64,000 nucleotides of DNA from Galeruca laticollis (lineage: Eukaryota; Arthropoda; Insecta; Coleoptera; Chrysomelidae): NCBI GenBank assembly GCA_963921935.1, contig OY998177.1:10257754-10321753 (forward strand), given 5' to 3'. Below, piece after piece: positions 33,980-46,957 of the stretch. The notes under the pieces are model-generated. The model saw only the letters and a program-made list of their open reading frames with translations. It had not been told where the DNA came from and made no database searches. Each line of letters starts with the position of its first letter. Position 1 is the first letter of the stretch. Both the position numbers and the translations under genes were made by a program.

Positions 33980-35654
33980 CTGGTTTAAAATGAGCACCTT
34001 GAATCTATTTTTTTGAATGCATTGACATTGTGACGGAACTAATAAGGCTGCTGATATTCGGATTTACGTTTAGAATGAAATTTATACTGTCCGTAATATT
34101 ATTTGGCTTATCGATATATTTCAGACCAACTTCAATCATAATGTTGGATGGAGTAATTGATTTGATACCATTTAGTTACTTAGTTTTGTATCCGAATGAT
34201 AGTGTCTTTTCATTTTTGGGTTATGTGCAGTTCAGCCATTACAAACTTAATAGAATTATAAAAAATACTTGCTTTTAATTTTTAACAATTTTTATTTAAA
34301 ATTATTATCAACGTGAAGTACTGAGAAATATACAAATACTTGGTAAATGTACAAGATGACCTTACTAGTGTTTTAATGTGACATTAAAATGAGAATTCTA
34401 TAATATGTAATGTCAAAAGTTTAGGAACTGTCACATAGGAGAGAATTGTTTGGTTATATATCACAGTGATATAGATGTCAAAAAAGTCTATGGAAATGAA
34501 TAATGCAACAAATCGAAAGAGAAGCAGAAATCACAGAACTTTATATTTATTGTGTCAGGAAATATATGAATTTTGTTGTTGAGTAAATAAAGCTATTATT
34601 TAGGAATTAGAAAATAGGAATAGAGGATAGTTTATGTAAAAGAATAATAATAATTTGGTAGAAAGAACATTTTAAAAGGACACAAACACAATTTAAAAAA
34701 CACTTAAGAATTAGAATCAGCACACATATGATTAGGGCATAGCAACAAAAAACAAAGGGAGTTTGTTGATGAAGAAAATGAAGTAGGTATGACATATTGG
34801 AGAAATGATAAGAAATTTTAGATAAAAAACTATAAAAATTGTATGAAAGAGTCCTGAATGAACAGTAGAAGCGGCAAATAAAAATATATAAGAAGGAATA
34901 CTATAAAGAAGCTACATATAAAAATATATAAAATAACAATTATTGGAGTCCCGGCAGTTCTGTATGGTGTGGTTTTGAAAGACAGCACTTCAAGAAGGAG
35001 TATTAGTGGGGTAGTGAGGACCAGGTTAGTTTTTTTGTCCCTATTGGTACCAACATTTATGTTAAAGACATAAAACAGATCTGATAAAAGTAATTACAAA
35101 AACATTAGTACTTACGCATTTCTATTCAAGGTTTATAATTCATCACTTTGTTTCTTTGTTCCAATTTAGTACTTGCTAATTTCTATTTAACGTTTATAAA
35201 TTCCGACTTCTCAACTTTTATATTAGCATAAGACGTTTCGTTCCTTTGTTGAAATTTATAATATATATTTTCTGACCAATACAAACTAATTCATATTAAA
35301 TATTATTGAAATAATTGTTTTCTTAAATATCATTTCAACGGATACGAATTGACATCTGTTATTACTGTGAGATCTGGAATCGACTATTCTAATGAGAAAT
35401 TTTAACCATAGGTGTACCAAATAGTATAAAAAAAAATATTAAAAATTGTTTGAATGAATAAAAGATAAAATATTGGAGATAAAGTGTAAAAATAACTGGA
35501 ACCCAAAAAGTAGATAGAGTATCTCATTCTCTCCGCATAAATAAATACATAAAAATGTTCTTTTCCTTTTAATGAGCTAGCTACACTAAAATTTAATAAA
35601 TCAAAATAGTAATACAATAATATTGAAAATTCCTCTTATACACACAAGTATTAC

Positions 35655-35656
<2 letters not shown>
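33976..35656. other. Non-coding, no gene recognised
   Basis: AT-rich with no supported coding region. A 82-codon frame at 34030-34278 is hydrophobic, but nothing around it suggests a gene. A weak RT-like phrase (ITIIGVPAVLYG near 34937) could be an old retroelement scrap. Confidence 0.45.
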
Positions 35657-36319
<663 letters not shown>

Positions 36320-36324
36320 TTATA

Positions 36325-36366
<42 letters not shown>
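36320..36366. repeat. (TA)n tract
   Basis: TA repeats between the small TIR element and the end of the Gypsy-B relic. Confidence 0.92.
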
Positions 36367-36371
<5 letters not shown>

Positions 36372-37620
36372 ATGTCTAATTATACCTCCTTTCAATTATA
36401 ATTGCCCCGCGTTTGAAGCCAAATTATAATATATCTAATTCTCTATGATGAATTTCAATTATTTAATTTTAATGTAAACCTTCCTGTAAAGATAAATTTC
36501 AATTCACCTCACGTTGATGTATATTGTCGCAGCGACAATTTTTGTACATACAGCTTAAAACCTTATGTAAGAAATTTCAACTCTGACAGTAGTTGTCAAA
36601 AATATGCCCGGCTCTGATAAATATTAGTTTAGTATGTCTAAATTATTGAATTTATATGTGTAATCGACCTATTACTCTTCTCTCAGACAGTTAAAAAAAT
36701 TAATTATTCAAAATTTGCTTAAATTTTTACGTATCTCCAAATTATCTGTTTCACTATTGGTCAGAACCTATCGTGACTGTATGTTGCATATTATAAAAGG
36801 CACTTTAAATCTCTGATGACGTTTCCAATATTTCTGTCACTGAAAATTACCAACGGTCACTGATTTGATCGACAGTTTTATATCGTAAAAAAAATGTTTG
36901 ATTTTCTGAAATAATGTTATAAAAAATTATATATAGTCAGTCTGAATGCAAAATTCTATATTATACTCCTAGATTCAAATACAAATTAACAAATTAATAT
37001 CCCCAAAATTATCACAACGAAACAACAGTCGTAATTTCTACGAAACTTAAAATTACTACAACCTATATGCTATAATTTAAGCTAATGAAAGACGTTTGAT
37101 AAAAGTTCCAATTGTCGATCTAAATATTGATAAGGATAAATGTCAAAAACCAGCTCCACTCAAATTTTTCTAGTTCAAAACTTTTCTTCTCTTACGTGAA
37201 TTTTCTTATATGATTTATTAATTATGTTTGCAATCAAAAGACTAATAGATGCATCTATGTCAAATTTCATTTCAAAATAGGCCTTATTATTTCTCGAGAA
37301 ATTATTGTAAAGAAACTGGATCGGACTCACCAACTAATAACTGGACAACTCGTACAATTCTAATGGATCTTAGAATTCAGGAAAATTTCTAAATTCTATT
37401 TAGAAATCTGGAACACATTCACTACACACGATGCAATTCTTATTCGAATTATGCACGCACTGGCTTTATAATGAAATGGCTTTTGAATCTGATTGTATAA
37501 ATATACAACTTCTACTATCCACCAAAAATTAAAACAACTCTATTTACGATGTTGCCTCTTCGGGATTTCAAACACAACTAACTAAACCTTCTTCAAATAA
37601 ATAAATCTCCCCTCCTTTGG
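36367..37620 (-). mobile_element. Gypsy-B 3' end (LTR or UTR), copy 1
   Basis: Non-coding. It is the reverse complement of about 49660-50883. Shared marks include a palindromic TTGTCGCAGCGACAA (near 36528) and AACTAATAACTGGACAACTCG (near 37332). As it lies downstream of the minus-strand RT, it should be the 3' LTR or trailer; exact LTR borders are not visible. Confidence 0.65.
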
Positions 37621-37733
37621 TTACGAAAAATTCCATTTTTAAAAAAAAATACTTATCTTTGTTTCCCTATAACAAAGACAGATTTGAATTCTTTTATTAT
37701 CATTGTAATTCTGATAGCAGAGACATCTGTTTT

Positions 37734-38830
37734 TTAACATTTCAAATATTTTCTCCAAAATGTAATATAATTCTGTACCACGCAAAATTGATATACCACT
37801 CCATCTACCACAAAAGCAGTATATTTTCGACTTTCTTTTTCTAAAGGAATCAACCAAAAACTATGTTTCAGATCTAATTTTGAAAATATCTTTGCATTGG
37901 TAATTCTACCAAAAATACTATCAATATTCATGGGACTTTCGTTTTTTTTTTTTTTGTATAACTATTGATATTTCTTGCATCTAAACATATTCTTTTTTCT
38001 CCAGATTTTTTCCCCACACAAGTAACTGCATTGATATATGGTTAATTCGATCTTTCTATTATTCCATCTTTTAACATATTATATAATTCGTGGTATACTT
38101 CATCCTTCAATTTATATGGAATTGGATATGTTCTTACTTCAAAATTAGATATATCTTTGTTCATTTCAAGTTTATGTATATATTTGCTTGCTACTTGTAC
38201 TTCTTCATTAAATAATCGGTTGTATCGTCTTATCAATTCCATTACCATACTCATATATTTTTGTTGGCACAAATTTATATCTATTTGATGTTTATCAGTT
38301 ATTTGATTCATTACATAAAATTGATCTGTTGCACCGTCTATTTTGTTCGTTTCTTGTTTGAGGAAATCAATATCTTCTTCTTTACAATTCACCAGTTTTT
38401 CTTTATAATCAATAATCATTTTGTGACTGTCAAATTCATCGGACCTCAATACTATATCATAAATTGAATTCTTCACGACTAACATTTGTACTTTAAACAA
38501 ATTATTTTCTAATTGTAATTCTTCAATTATCATTTTATTTGTATCATATAGTTTTTTATTATTCGCTCCCACTAGTGATAATTCATTGGTATTTACCACC
38601 ATAATATTATTTTTCTTGCACTTGTCTATTATCCTTTCACTCATCAACGTTACTTCTGATCCTGTATCTATCAGAATTTTACATCCTATATTTTGTATTT
38701 TACCTTCAATGAATATTAAACCTAAATTGTCATGTATTTCCCCAATATCAACAAATTCTCTTGGATGTTCGTACTTAGAAAAAATAATATCATGCAAGTT
38801 ACATTGTAACAATAAACCATTATGATACAT
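37734..38830 (-). pseudogene. Gypsy-B pol, protease to early RT, truncated
   Basis: Minus strand. 38830-38042 encodes a protease with DTGSEVTLMSE (near 38672) and the following segment down to the RT entry RTYPIPYKLKDEVYHELYNML. A shift near 38040 and another gap follow. Then SPMNIDSIFGRITNAKIFSKL and LKHSFWLIPLEKESRKYTAF (about 37931-37800) cover the first catalytic Asp block, and the frame is cut at VVYQFCVV (near 37787), where RT homology ends. The YxDD box, RNase H and integrase are absent, so a large internal deletion joins RT to the 3' region. The provirus at 38797 interrupts the reading frame just upstream of the protease. Confidence 0.8.
38793..38796. other. TGCA target duplication, left side of provirus
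   Basis: TGCA stands directly before the left LTR; the same four bases follow the right LTR at 45504-45507. Four-base duplications are usual for Gypsy-group integrases. Confidence 0.85.
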
Positions 38831-39043
38831 TGTTGCAATGAATGGTGTGTTGTTCCAGCCAGACGCTGATAGTGCAGAATATGCAGTTTTATATTATAAA
38901 TTCTCGAGATAAACATTCATTGAAGGATCTGACCTCATTGTTGTTAGTTATATTTTAATCTCTGTATTTTCACTTACCTTTACGTAAAATAAATTGTTAT
39001 TTATGTTTTCAAAAAGTTGATTTTCGAAACCGAAAATATAATT
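38797..39043 (+). repeat. 5' LTR of the provirus (247 bp)
   Basis: Starts AGTTACATTGTAAC and ends ATATAATT. Identical to the 3' LTR for roughly the first 175 bases; then six substitutions and one 4-base length difference occur in the last 70 bases. Confidence 0.93.
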
Positions 39044-39061
39044 GGCGCAGTCAGTAGGATC
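39043..39061 (+). other. Primer-binding site, serine-tRNA type
   Basis: TGGCGCAGTCAGTAGGATC follows the LTR with one shared base. It closely resembles the tRNA-Ser primer sites of 17.6/297-type insect elements. Confidence 0.8.
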
Positions 39062-39272
39062 GCGAAAGAGTCCTTTTGTCGAAACTCGTCGTTTTTAAAC
39101 ATTTATTCGCGAAACGAACTTTGAAAAAAAAATTTTTTTTACCTCGGAAAGTGCGGAAGTTAAAACAAAAGTGTAAGTTTAGAAAAACTTTCGAAGTTTC
39201 ATCCAAAGCCAGATAATCCAACAGTGACCACCTGCAGTTTTGGGAAATGAATTTAATCGTCGCCCTTATTCT

Positions 39273-39278
39273 GTAAGT
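39273..39278 (+). promoter_or_regulatory. Candidate splice donor for the env message
   Basis: GTAAGT lies ten bases before the gag ATG. Errantivirus env is normally made from a spliced RNA. A T-rich TTTATTACAG at 43566-43575, where the env-like frame opens, is a plausible acceptor. The pairing is inferred. Confidence 0.45.
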
Positions 39279-39282
39279 ACCT

Positions 39283-40261
39283 ATGTCAGATTCCTCTGCT
39301 TTTAATCCTTTGAGCGATTTATCTGCAGATCATTTATCAGCCTTAATTTCAAACTTGAGTATCAGTGAGAATAGCTCAAATTCGAGTATTAGCGAAAATA
39401 GTTCTAATTTAAATAATTTGAATATTAATAGAAATACAATGGCTCTTCCACAATTTGATGTAAAGACCCTTTGCATTGTACCAACTTTTGATGAGAAACC
39501 TAGCGAATTATATGATTTTATTAAATTACTATTAGGATAGGACACCTGGTAACGAAAATTGTTCTCAAAATATTCTGTTACTACAGGGTATCGTCTCTAA
39601 AATCGTAGGTAAAGCTAAAGAGATTATTTCGATATATGGTTATAACGACTGGAATGAATTAAAAACAATTTTTATTGAAAACTTTGGCGATCAAAGAAAT
39701 GAAAATCCATTGACGAGAGATTTAGTTAATTTATGGCAAAACTATAATGAACAACCGCAACAATTTTATCATGGATGTCTTGAAATATTAAATATTATTT
39801 GTAATTATATTGATATTCATAATAATGACGCTCTTATTATTCAAAATAAGAAACAATTCTTTCAACAACAGGCTTTAACTACCTTTCTCGCAGGTCTTGA
39901 AGAACCTTTAGGCTCTACTATTAGAGCAATGCGACCCACCACATTAGCTTCTTCTATGCAGTATATCCAAGAAGAAAATAATATACATTATTCACAAAAA
40001 GGCAACAACCCTCAACAAAACTTGTCTAATAAAAAACCTCAATTTTCTGCAAGAAATCAGCCACATTCTCCTCAACCATCCACATCTTTTAAACTTTCTT
40101 CTAGGCCACAATGGCAACAAACTCAACAGAGACCATTTCCCCAAGGTCCAGTAAGTGTAAATCCAAGACAATTACCACCCCAAAGATATTTCACAAACCA
40201 ACAAGTTTTTGGCAAACCCCAAAGACCAGAGAATGTTTGGGCAAGTAAAACTACATCTTAA
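39283..40261 (+). pseudogene. Provirus gag, one frame break
   Basis: ATG at 39283. The first frame (39283-39540) is Ser/Asn-rich, then enters PQFDVKTLCIVPTFDEKPSEL, the start of the capsid region. One base is out of register near 39535-39542, and the capsid continues in a second frame from the GNENCSQNIL segment through 40261 (FGDQRNENPLTRDLVNLWQ, then TTFLAGLEEPLGSTIRAMRP). The tail is Q/P/N-rich with PQRPENVW, as in insect gag proteins without zinc knuckles. The TAA at 40259-40261 is in the same frame as the following pol. Confidence 0.88.
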
Positions 40262-40276
40262 ACAAGACCCACACAA

Positions 40277-43200
40277 ATGACTACGGTCAATAAGAACTTG
40301 AATCATTCTAAACCTACCCCTATGAGTATCTCAAGTACCCTTCCAGTTGCTCGCCGAAATTCTCCAAATAATTTTCAAAGACACACTCCCCAGAGAAATT
40401 GGACATCGGAAGAACTTTTCAATTGTGAACAAAACGATGACCAAGAATACTATATCTCAAACCCCGGAATAAATGAATATACTGAAAATAAAAACGTTAA
40501 TTATGATAGCGAGAACGATGTTTTACCAACCAATTTTCAAAATACTGACGAAAAATTAGATATAAAAAACTTTATCCGAACTGATCATATGAACATTGAA
40601 GAAAAAGAAAAAATTACACGTTTATGCAAAACATTTTCAGATATATTTTATTGGCCTGATGAGCCACTTACGTTTACAAATCAAATAAAACATAATATTA
40701 AGACAACCGATGAAATACCAGTTTATACCAAATCATACCGATATCCTCATATACATAAAGAGGAAGTACAAAACCAAATTGGATCAATGTTAGACCAAGG
40801 TATAATAAGACACAGTCAATCACCAGGTAAAACTAAATGGAGAATTGTCGTAGATTATCGAAAATTAAACGAAAAAACCATAGACGACAAATATCCCATA
40901 CCTAATATTTCTGATTTACTTGACAAATTAGGCAGATGCCAATACTTTACGACACTTGACCTGGCCAGTGGGTTTCATCAAATAGAAATGGCCGAAGAGG
41001 ACATTCCAAAAACGTTATTTACAGTAGAACATGGTCACTATGAATATGTTCGAATGCCGTTTGGATTAAAAAATAGTCCATCCACGTTCCAGAGAGTGAT
41101 GTATAATATTCTAAGAGGACTACAAGGATTTATATGCCCTGTATATATGGACGATAGTATAATCTTTTCAACCTCATTGCAAGAACATTTGGTAAACATA
41201 TCGAAAGTATTTCAAAGACTTAAAGATTCTAATCTGAAAATACAACTCGATAAATCAGAATTTCCAAAAAAAGAAGTCGCTTTTCTCGGACATATAATAA
41301 CTCCTGATGGAATTAGACCAAACCCTGATAAAATCGTAGCAATCAAAAATTTTCCGATACCAAAAACAACTAAACAAATTAAATCATTTCTAGGACTTCT
41401 TGGTTATTACTGGAAATTTATCCAAGATTTTGCGCGAATTACAAAACCATTAACTACCTGTTTGAAAAAGAATGCTAAAATTGAACATACTCCTAAATTT
41501 ATCGAATGTTTTGAAACTTGTAAAAATCTTCTTGTAAATAAATCCTTACTTCAATACCCCGATTTTACACAACCCTTCAATTTAACAACTATGCCAGTAA
41601 TTTTGCAATTGGTGCAATACTTTCGCAAGGACCAATTGGCAAAGATAAACCAACCGCGTTTGCATCCAGAACGTTAAACGATTCGGAACAATACTATTCA
41701 ACCATCGAAAAAGAAATGATTGCTATAGTATGGGCAGTAGAATATTTTAGACCTTATTTATTCGGAAGGAAATTCAAAATCTTATCAGATCACAAACCGC
41801 TACAGTGGTTATTCAGCTTGAAAGAACCAAACTCTAAACTTATAAGAAGGAGACTGAAGTTAGAAGAATATGATTATGAGATTGTTTACAAAAGAGGAAA
41901 ATCAAATACAAACGCCGACGCCCTTTCAAGCGTCGAAATACATACAAAAGAGTTATACGACTTAGCGAAATATGTCGAAGAAGTTAACAGAAGATTAGAA
42001 GCTCCTGATGACGAAAACGCCTCCCTATACAACAATCCACCTGAAGACAGACTCTCGGATTTTGTTAACGAAAACATACCAGATATACCTCCATCCATAG
42101 AAGAAAGATTAGAACAAGTAAACTTGGATCAACCCCGTCCACAAACAATCGAAACACAAGAAAACCAAGAGAAACCACGACGAACTAGTCAGGAAGAAAT
42201 ATCAGATGACGAAACAATCCACAGCAGCCAAGCAAACCCTATATTGGAAATCCCAATAACAGAGAAGCCCATAAATTACTATAAAAACCAAATAATGTTA
42301 GAATATGTCTATTATCGACCAAATAAACCAAAAATAAAAGAAATTTTCCCAGGTAAAAAACGAATTAATGCTCAAATTGGAGTAGACAACTTAAACGATA
42401 ATATAATAACATTCTTTAAAGAATTTGTTAAACCAAAAATAAAATACGCTATGAATTTTTCACCAGATACATATTATGAATCTGTTTGTACATTATTACA
42501 ACGCACTTTTAAAAATAGTGCATATAATTTAGTTAAATGTTCCACAATACTCTCAGACGTTACAGACAATAATGACATTCCAAAAAATTATCATGAAGGA
42601 AAAACAAACCACCGTGGTATTAACGAAACCGAACAACAAATTCGAAAAAGATTTTATTGGCCCACTCTAAAAAATTACTTAGAAGAATATATAAATTCAT
42701 GTGAAAATTGTCAAATAAATAAATATGACAGACATACTACTGAACCCAAATTTATGTTAACACGAACACCGGTAAAACCTCTCGAAATTATACATGTTGA
42801 AACATTTCGAGCAAACGGACAAAAAATTTTGACTTTAATTGATGCTTTTTCGAAACATGGACAAGCATACCCCATAGACGGAGCTACAGCAGTAAATGTA
42901 GTCAAATCTTTACTTAAATTCATTACTCACCATGGAGTACCACATTTGATAGTATCTGATAGTGGTACGGAATTTAAAAATGGACTTGTTAAAGAATTTG
43001 TGGATACACATAAAATATTAATTCATTACGCAACTCCGGATAATCCCTCTTCAAATGGTATGATCGAACGTTTTCATTCTACCCTTATAGAACACTTAAG
43101 AACGTTAAAAGAAAAATATAAAGATTCTTTCGACATTCAAGAACACATGCCTTACGCTATCTTAGCATACAATAGTTCAATTCATAGCACTACTAAACAA

Positions 43201-43647
43201 AAACCTATTGAAATTTTAAATGGACATTTAGACACTCAAGACCCGTTTGATGTAGATGTAAATCAAATGTTACTGAATAATTATACAAAACAACATCGCG
43301 AAAAAACTAAATTATTATATGAACAACTTAATCAGGAAGCCACCCAAAGAAAAGAAAAAATAATTCAAAGTAGGAACCAAAATAGAGATTCCCCAACTAA
43401 TTATGAACCCAGTACCAAAATTTTCACGAAAACCACTGAGAAAAGAAACAAACTTCTCCCTACATTTGCCCCAAAAACGGTAAAATCTAATAACAAAGTA
43501 ACAGTAACTACAGTTCATAATAAGAACATTAAACACATACCGAAAACGAAAACTAATAAACAAAATTTATTACAGATTGACAACGATAACATGTCAAGAA
43601 ATAAAAATCCAGAGCCTGGAAGACAATCCAGGGATACTTCCCCTTAA
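40277..43647 (+). pseudogene. Provirus pol (RT, RNase H, integrase), defective
   Basis: First frame 40277-41677: a gag-like Pro/Asn-rich lead, then RT with YTKSYRYPHIHKEEV, the LDLASGFHQIEM block (near 40960), MPFGLKNSP and the YMDD box (near 41147), then FLGHIITPDGI. No protease motif lies between gag and RT. The RT stretch usually separating HSQSP from KWRIVVDYRKLN is shortened. A frame break near 41590 moves to 41716-43647, which carries RNase H (EKEMIAIVWAVEYF, SDHKPLQWL), the integrase zinc domain (HHRG ... CENCQ, near 42607-42716), catalytic residues in LIDAFSK, SDSGTEF and GMIERFH, and a long basic tail. The missing protease alone would block particle maturation. Confidence 0.9.
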
Positions 43648-45265
43648 TCTAGGCCCAGCAAAGGTCCAAATCAGCCAACATGACTTTATTCATTATTATA
43701 ATCTAACCCCTATAGCCTTAGAATTAGATACGTTAGAATTTTATTATCAAAACATAACTAATACTATATCGAAGTCAAAAAACACAACTTTACATTGGAA
43801 CAGTCTTCAAAATATCGATAATGGAGTTCGCTATCAGTTACAATCAGCACAACGAAAATTTCAAACAATTTATCCTTCACATAGAACCAAACGAGGTTCA
43901 ATTAACGGCCTTGGTAACATCATAAAAGCAATTTCCGGAAACCTTGATCAATCAGATGCCGAAAGGTATGATACAGCCATAGAATCCCTTCAAAATAATG
44001 AAAAGAATATTATTTCGAAATTTAATCAACAAATTTCATTAACCACTCACTTGATTGACAATTTCAATAAAACCATTACATCATTAACTAATAATCAAAA
44101 ATTAATAGCTAAGGAAGTAGAAAAATTAAATATGGTCCTGGACAACTTAGTTTTCGAATTTGATAAAATACCCTAAATCAACTAAATATGTCTTTACAAT
44201 TAATTATACAGTTATTAACTGATTTAGAAAACGCAATCTCTTTTGCTCGCATTAGCACCCTACATAATAGCGTTACAAAAGTGGGAGAAATTAAATCCAT
44301 TATCCATATAATGCTTCAACACTACAAAAGGAATCAATTATTGTATATTGACGAAGAGAATTTATTAAAATATTATGATATTATTTCAACTGATACCTAT
44401 TTTTAAAATTATATGGTTGTGTTTATTCTGCATTTCCCAATCCTTCATTCCGAACCATTCACTCATTATCACTTGTATTCAATCCCGACCAAAAATCTAA
44501 CCACAATTATACCCACTTCACCCCATCTGATAATAGGTACTGAACTCCTCCAATATTCGAAAACCGCCTGCAAAGAGTTGGACACTACTTATCTGTGTCA
44601 AAAAGTATGATCTCCAGTTTCACAGCAAATCCCCAGACTGTATCAGCCAAATTCTCCGAATCTCCGACGAAGAAGCTCGCTGCCTCTACGTTCCAGTTTT
44701 AAGTCAAAATACGTTAATTGAAGCAATTACCTCCTCACATTACATTGGCATCTTCCCGTTGCCAACCAAAGTGTCAACTCACTGTTCAACCAGCAACATT
44801 CAAGTGATACATGGTGTCTACCTGTTCGAAGTACCGTTGGGATGTGCATTCCACACACCTGAAGAAAGTTACTACAACGCCAAAGAAATTACATACGAAG
44901 AACCACTCACCCTTCCGAATATCCAGATAGTTGCGAATTATCTACCAGCAAAACCAAAAGCAATTAATTTAGAGAAAATTCATCTAGATGAACTTCAGAT
45001 AATTCATGAAGAACAACAACTCCTACAACCTATGTCTTATGAAGAAAATCCTCCCGACGCTACACACTTCTGGACAACCCCTGTATTCATTGTAATCACC
45101 ATCTGCATCGGTATTATAATCTATAGGTATCGACATTACTTTCTAAGCCTAAAAAATAAAAAGAAGAAAGAAGAAGAAGAAACATCATCCCCACAACAAG
45201 AAGATCATTCAGTTTTATTCGTCCCTTATAAAACTTCTCCGAGGGATGGACAAGTTACATTGTAA
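43577..45265 (+). pseudogene. Provirus env-like gene, several stops
   Basis: The frame overlaps the end of pol. 43577-44176 includes a furin-type RTKR site (near 43887) followed by GSINGLG, the segment errantiviral fusion proteins share with baculovirus F-like proteins, and a long helical region. Stops at 44174-44176 and 44404-44406, and a frame change before 44759, split the rest (44188-44406, 44413-44610, 44759-45265). The last piece has a strongly hydrophobic membrane anchor at about 45070-45120 and a Lys/Glu-rich tail running a few bases into the 3' LTR. The order fits an insect retroviral envelope; it is not intact. Confidence 0.85.
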
Positions 45266-45503
45266 CAATAAACCATTATGATACATTGTTGCAATGAATG
45301 GTGTGTTGTTCCAGCCAGACGCTGATAGTGCAGAATATGCAGTTTTATATTATAAATTCTCGAGATAAACATTCATTGAAGGATCTGACCTCATTGTTGT
45401 TAGTTATATTTTAATCTCTGTATTTTCACTGTTATACCTTTACGTAAAATAAATCATAATTTATGTTTTTGAAAAGTTGATGTTCGAAACCGAAAATATA
45501 ATT
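45253..45503 (+). repeat. 3' LTR of the provirus (251 bp)
   Basis: Starts AGTTACATTGTAAC after a purine-rich GAGGGATGGACA and ends ATATAATT, followed by TGCA (45504-45507). Confidence 0.93.
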
Positions 45504-45509
45504 TGCACG

Positions 45510-46381
45510 TGAAAGCGGTTTAAGTAAAATTTTTTTCTACAGTTTGACTGTGAGCATCATATCTTTCTTGTTCTTGTATGATGTTTACTTGTCTCCTATC
45601 TTCTATTTCTTGATTTCTTCTATCATAATTTCTTTCTTAGTTTTCCAGCGTATGATTTCTTCTATCATCATTTCTTCTTTCAAAGTTTTTTCGATCATAA
45701 TAATTATTTGTTTCTATCCGTCTATCTCGTCGCCAATTTTCACTTCTGTCTTCATTATCATTTCTTCTGTCCAAATTCCTAGGATCTCTTCTATTCTCAG
45801 AGAACTTATTATCATTATTTTTATTTCCATTTCCATATCTTCGGTCTTCATTTCTATAATTTCTATTTTCGTTTCTATAATTCTTGTCTACATATCTATC
45901 ATTTCTTCGATTATCAAAATCCCTGTTCCCATAGTTTCTATTTTCATACATATTTTTCATATCTCTTCTATAATGTCTATCTCCATTCCCCCTTATTCCA
46001 TTAAAATTTTCAATTTCATTTCTTTTTTCAATATTGCTTCTTTCAAGTCTCAGTAAATAATTGGATAGACCTTCCATTGTCTTGATATTTTGTATCCCAA
46101 TAGTTTCTGATACTTGTTGATCAAAATGTCTGGATATATATAACACCATTTCTTCTTCTCGCATACTTGGTTCCAAATATTGTGCATTATTGTACATTTT
46201 CATTGCATATGCATTGAAATTTTATCTTTGGTTGTAATCAAATTATCCAAAGTATAGTTTCTCTCTGAAACTTGCCTGTTGGATCTCCCCCAAAAAATAT
46301 TTTAGAAATTGATTTTCAAATTCTTCAACATCAGATATTTGTTCCTCTTTATTGCAAAACTACAATAAAGCATGTATAGAT

Positions 46382-46384
<3 letters not shown>
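45510..46384 (-). pseudogene. Gypsy-B gag, 5' end missing
   Basis: Minus strand. The best frame is 46203-45637 (NAQYLEPSMREEEMVLYISRHF, then QNIKTMEGLSNYLLRLERSN), matching the C-terminal capsid of insect Gypsy gag. An extremely Asn/Arg/Asp-rich tail follows, with repeated NYRNENRNYRN-like words, a probable RNA-binding region. Upstream, FENQFLKYFLGEIQQASFREKL (46330-46260) continues the capsid with two stops. It ends at the (TA)n tract at 46385, so the 5' LTR and first capsid part are lost. The gag tail was contiguous with the protease frame at 38792 before the provirus inserted. Confidence 0.82.

Positions 46385-46419
<35 letters not shown>
46385..46419. repeat. (TA)n tract
   Basis: Pure TA repeats between the Gypsy-B gag end and PLE-2. 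Confidence 0.95.
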
Positions 46420-46420
<1 letters not shown>

Positions 46421-46957
46421 CAAAAGTATTGGTACGTTTGACTGATGAATAATGACAAAATATGTTCATCAAGAACTGGGTGTAGCAGTCAACAGTGGGG
46501 CTGGTGAGAAATCAAACAATTTTATTATTCATCAAGCTTTCAACCCTTGTTTGGGGTCTTCCTCAGGATGACTACAAATATTATATATTTAAAAAACAAT
46601 ACGTTACAAAACATAGTCGTACTTACTAAAATGGATTGTCAGATCGACTATACCATAAAAGTTGGAAACAATAAAAACTCAATAAACAATATATACATTT
46701 AAAAAACATTTAAAAATAACACAAAAAACCGTTACAAACAATAACATTGTACTGATTTGGATATTTTTATCGGACCAACCACACAATGAATATTACATTT
46801 TAAGATGTTAGAAATTACTGACAAAACTCCAAATGAAAACAAATGATAACAAATGGTAAAAGTGACAATTAGCATGGAACAACACGGTGAGCACGGAACA
46901 ACACAAAATGGCCTTTAACTAAAATGCAAACCAGCGAACACTACATTAACGAAGATG

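Larger units (their letters stand above)
38797..45503 (+). mobile_element. Errantivirus-type Gypsy provirus, 6.7 kb, defective
   Basis: Complete-ended insertion with two LTRs, primer-binding site, gag, pol and env-like region on the plus strand. It sits in reverse orientation inside Gypsy-B. Lesions: a frame break in gag near 39538, an in-frame stop between gag and pol (40259-40261), no protease DTG site anywhere, a short RT gap, a frame break near 41590, and stops in env near 44174 and 44406. It is therefore an old, inactive insect endogenous retrovirus. Confidence 0.93.

Noticed and set aside
34030..34278. 82-codon hydrophobic frame
   Set aside because: AT-rich DNA often gives hydrophobic frames; no homology, no context, and no conserved motif.
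34930..35010. Weak resemblance to an RT C-terminal block (PAVLYG)
   Set aside because: Only about ten residues fit, and nothing before or after supports an RT.
45544..46056. 170-codon plus-strand frame rich in Ile/Ser
   Set aside because: It is the antisense of the Asn/Arg-rich Gypsy-B gag tail, whose minus-strand reading matches a known family.
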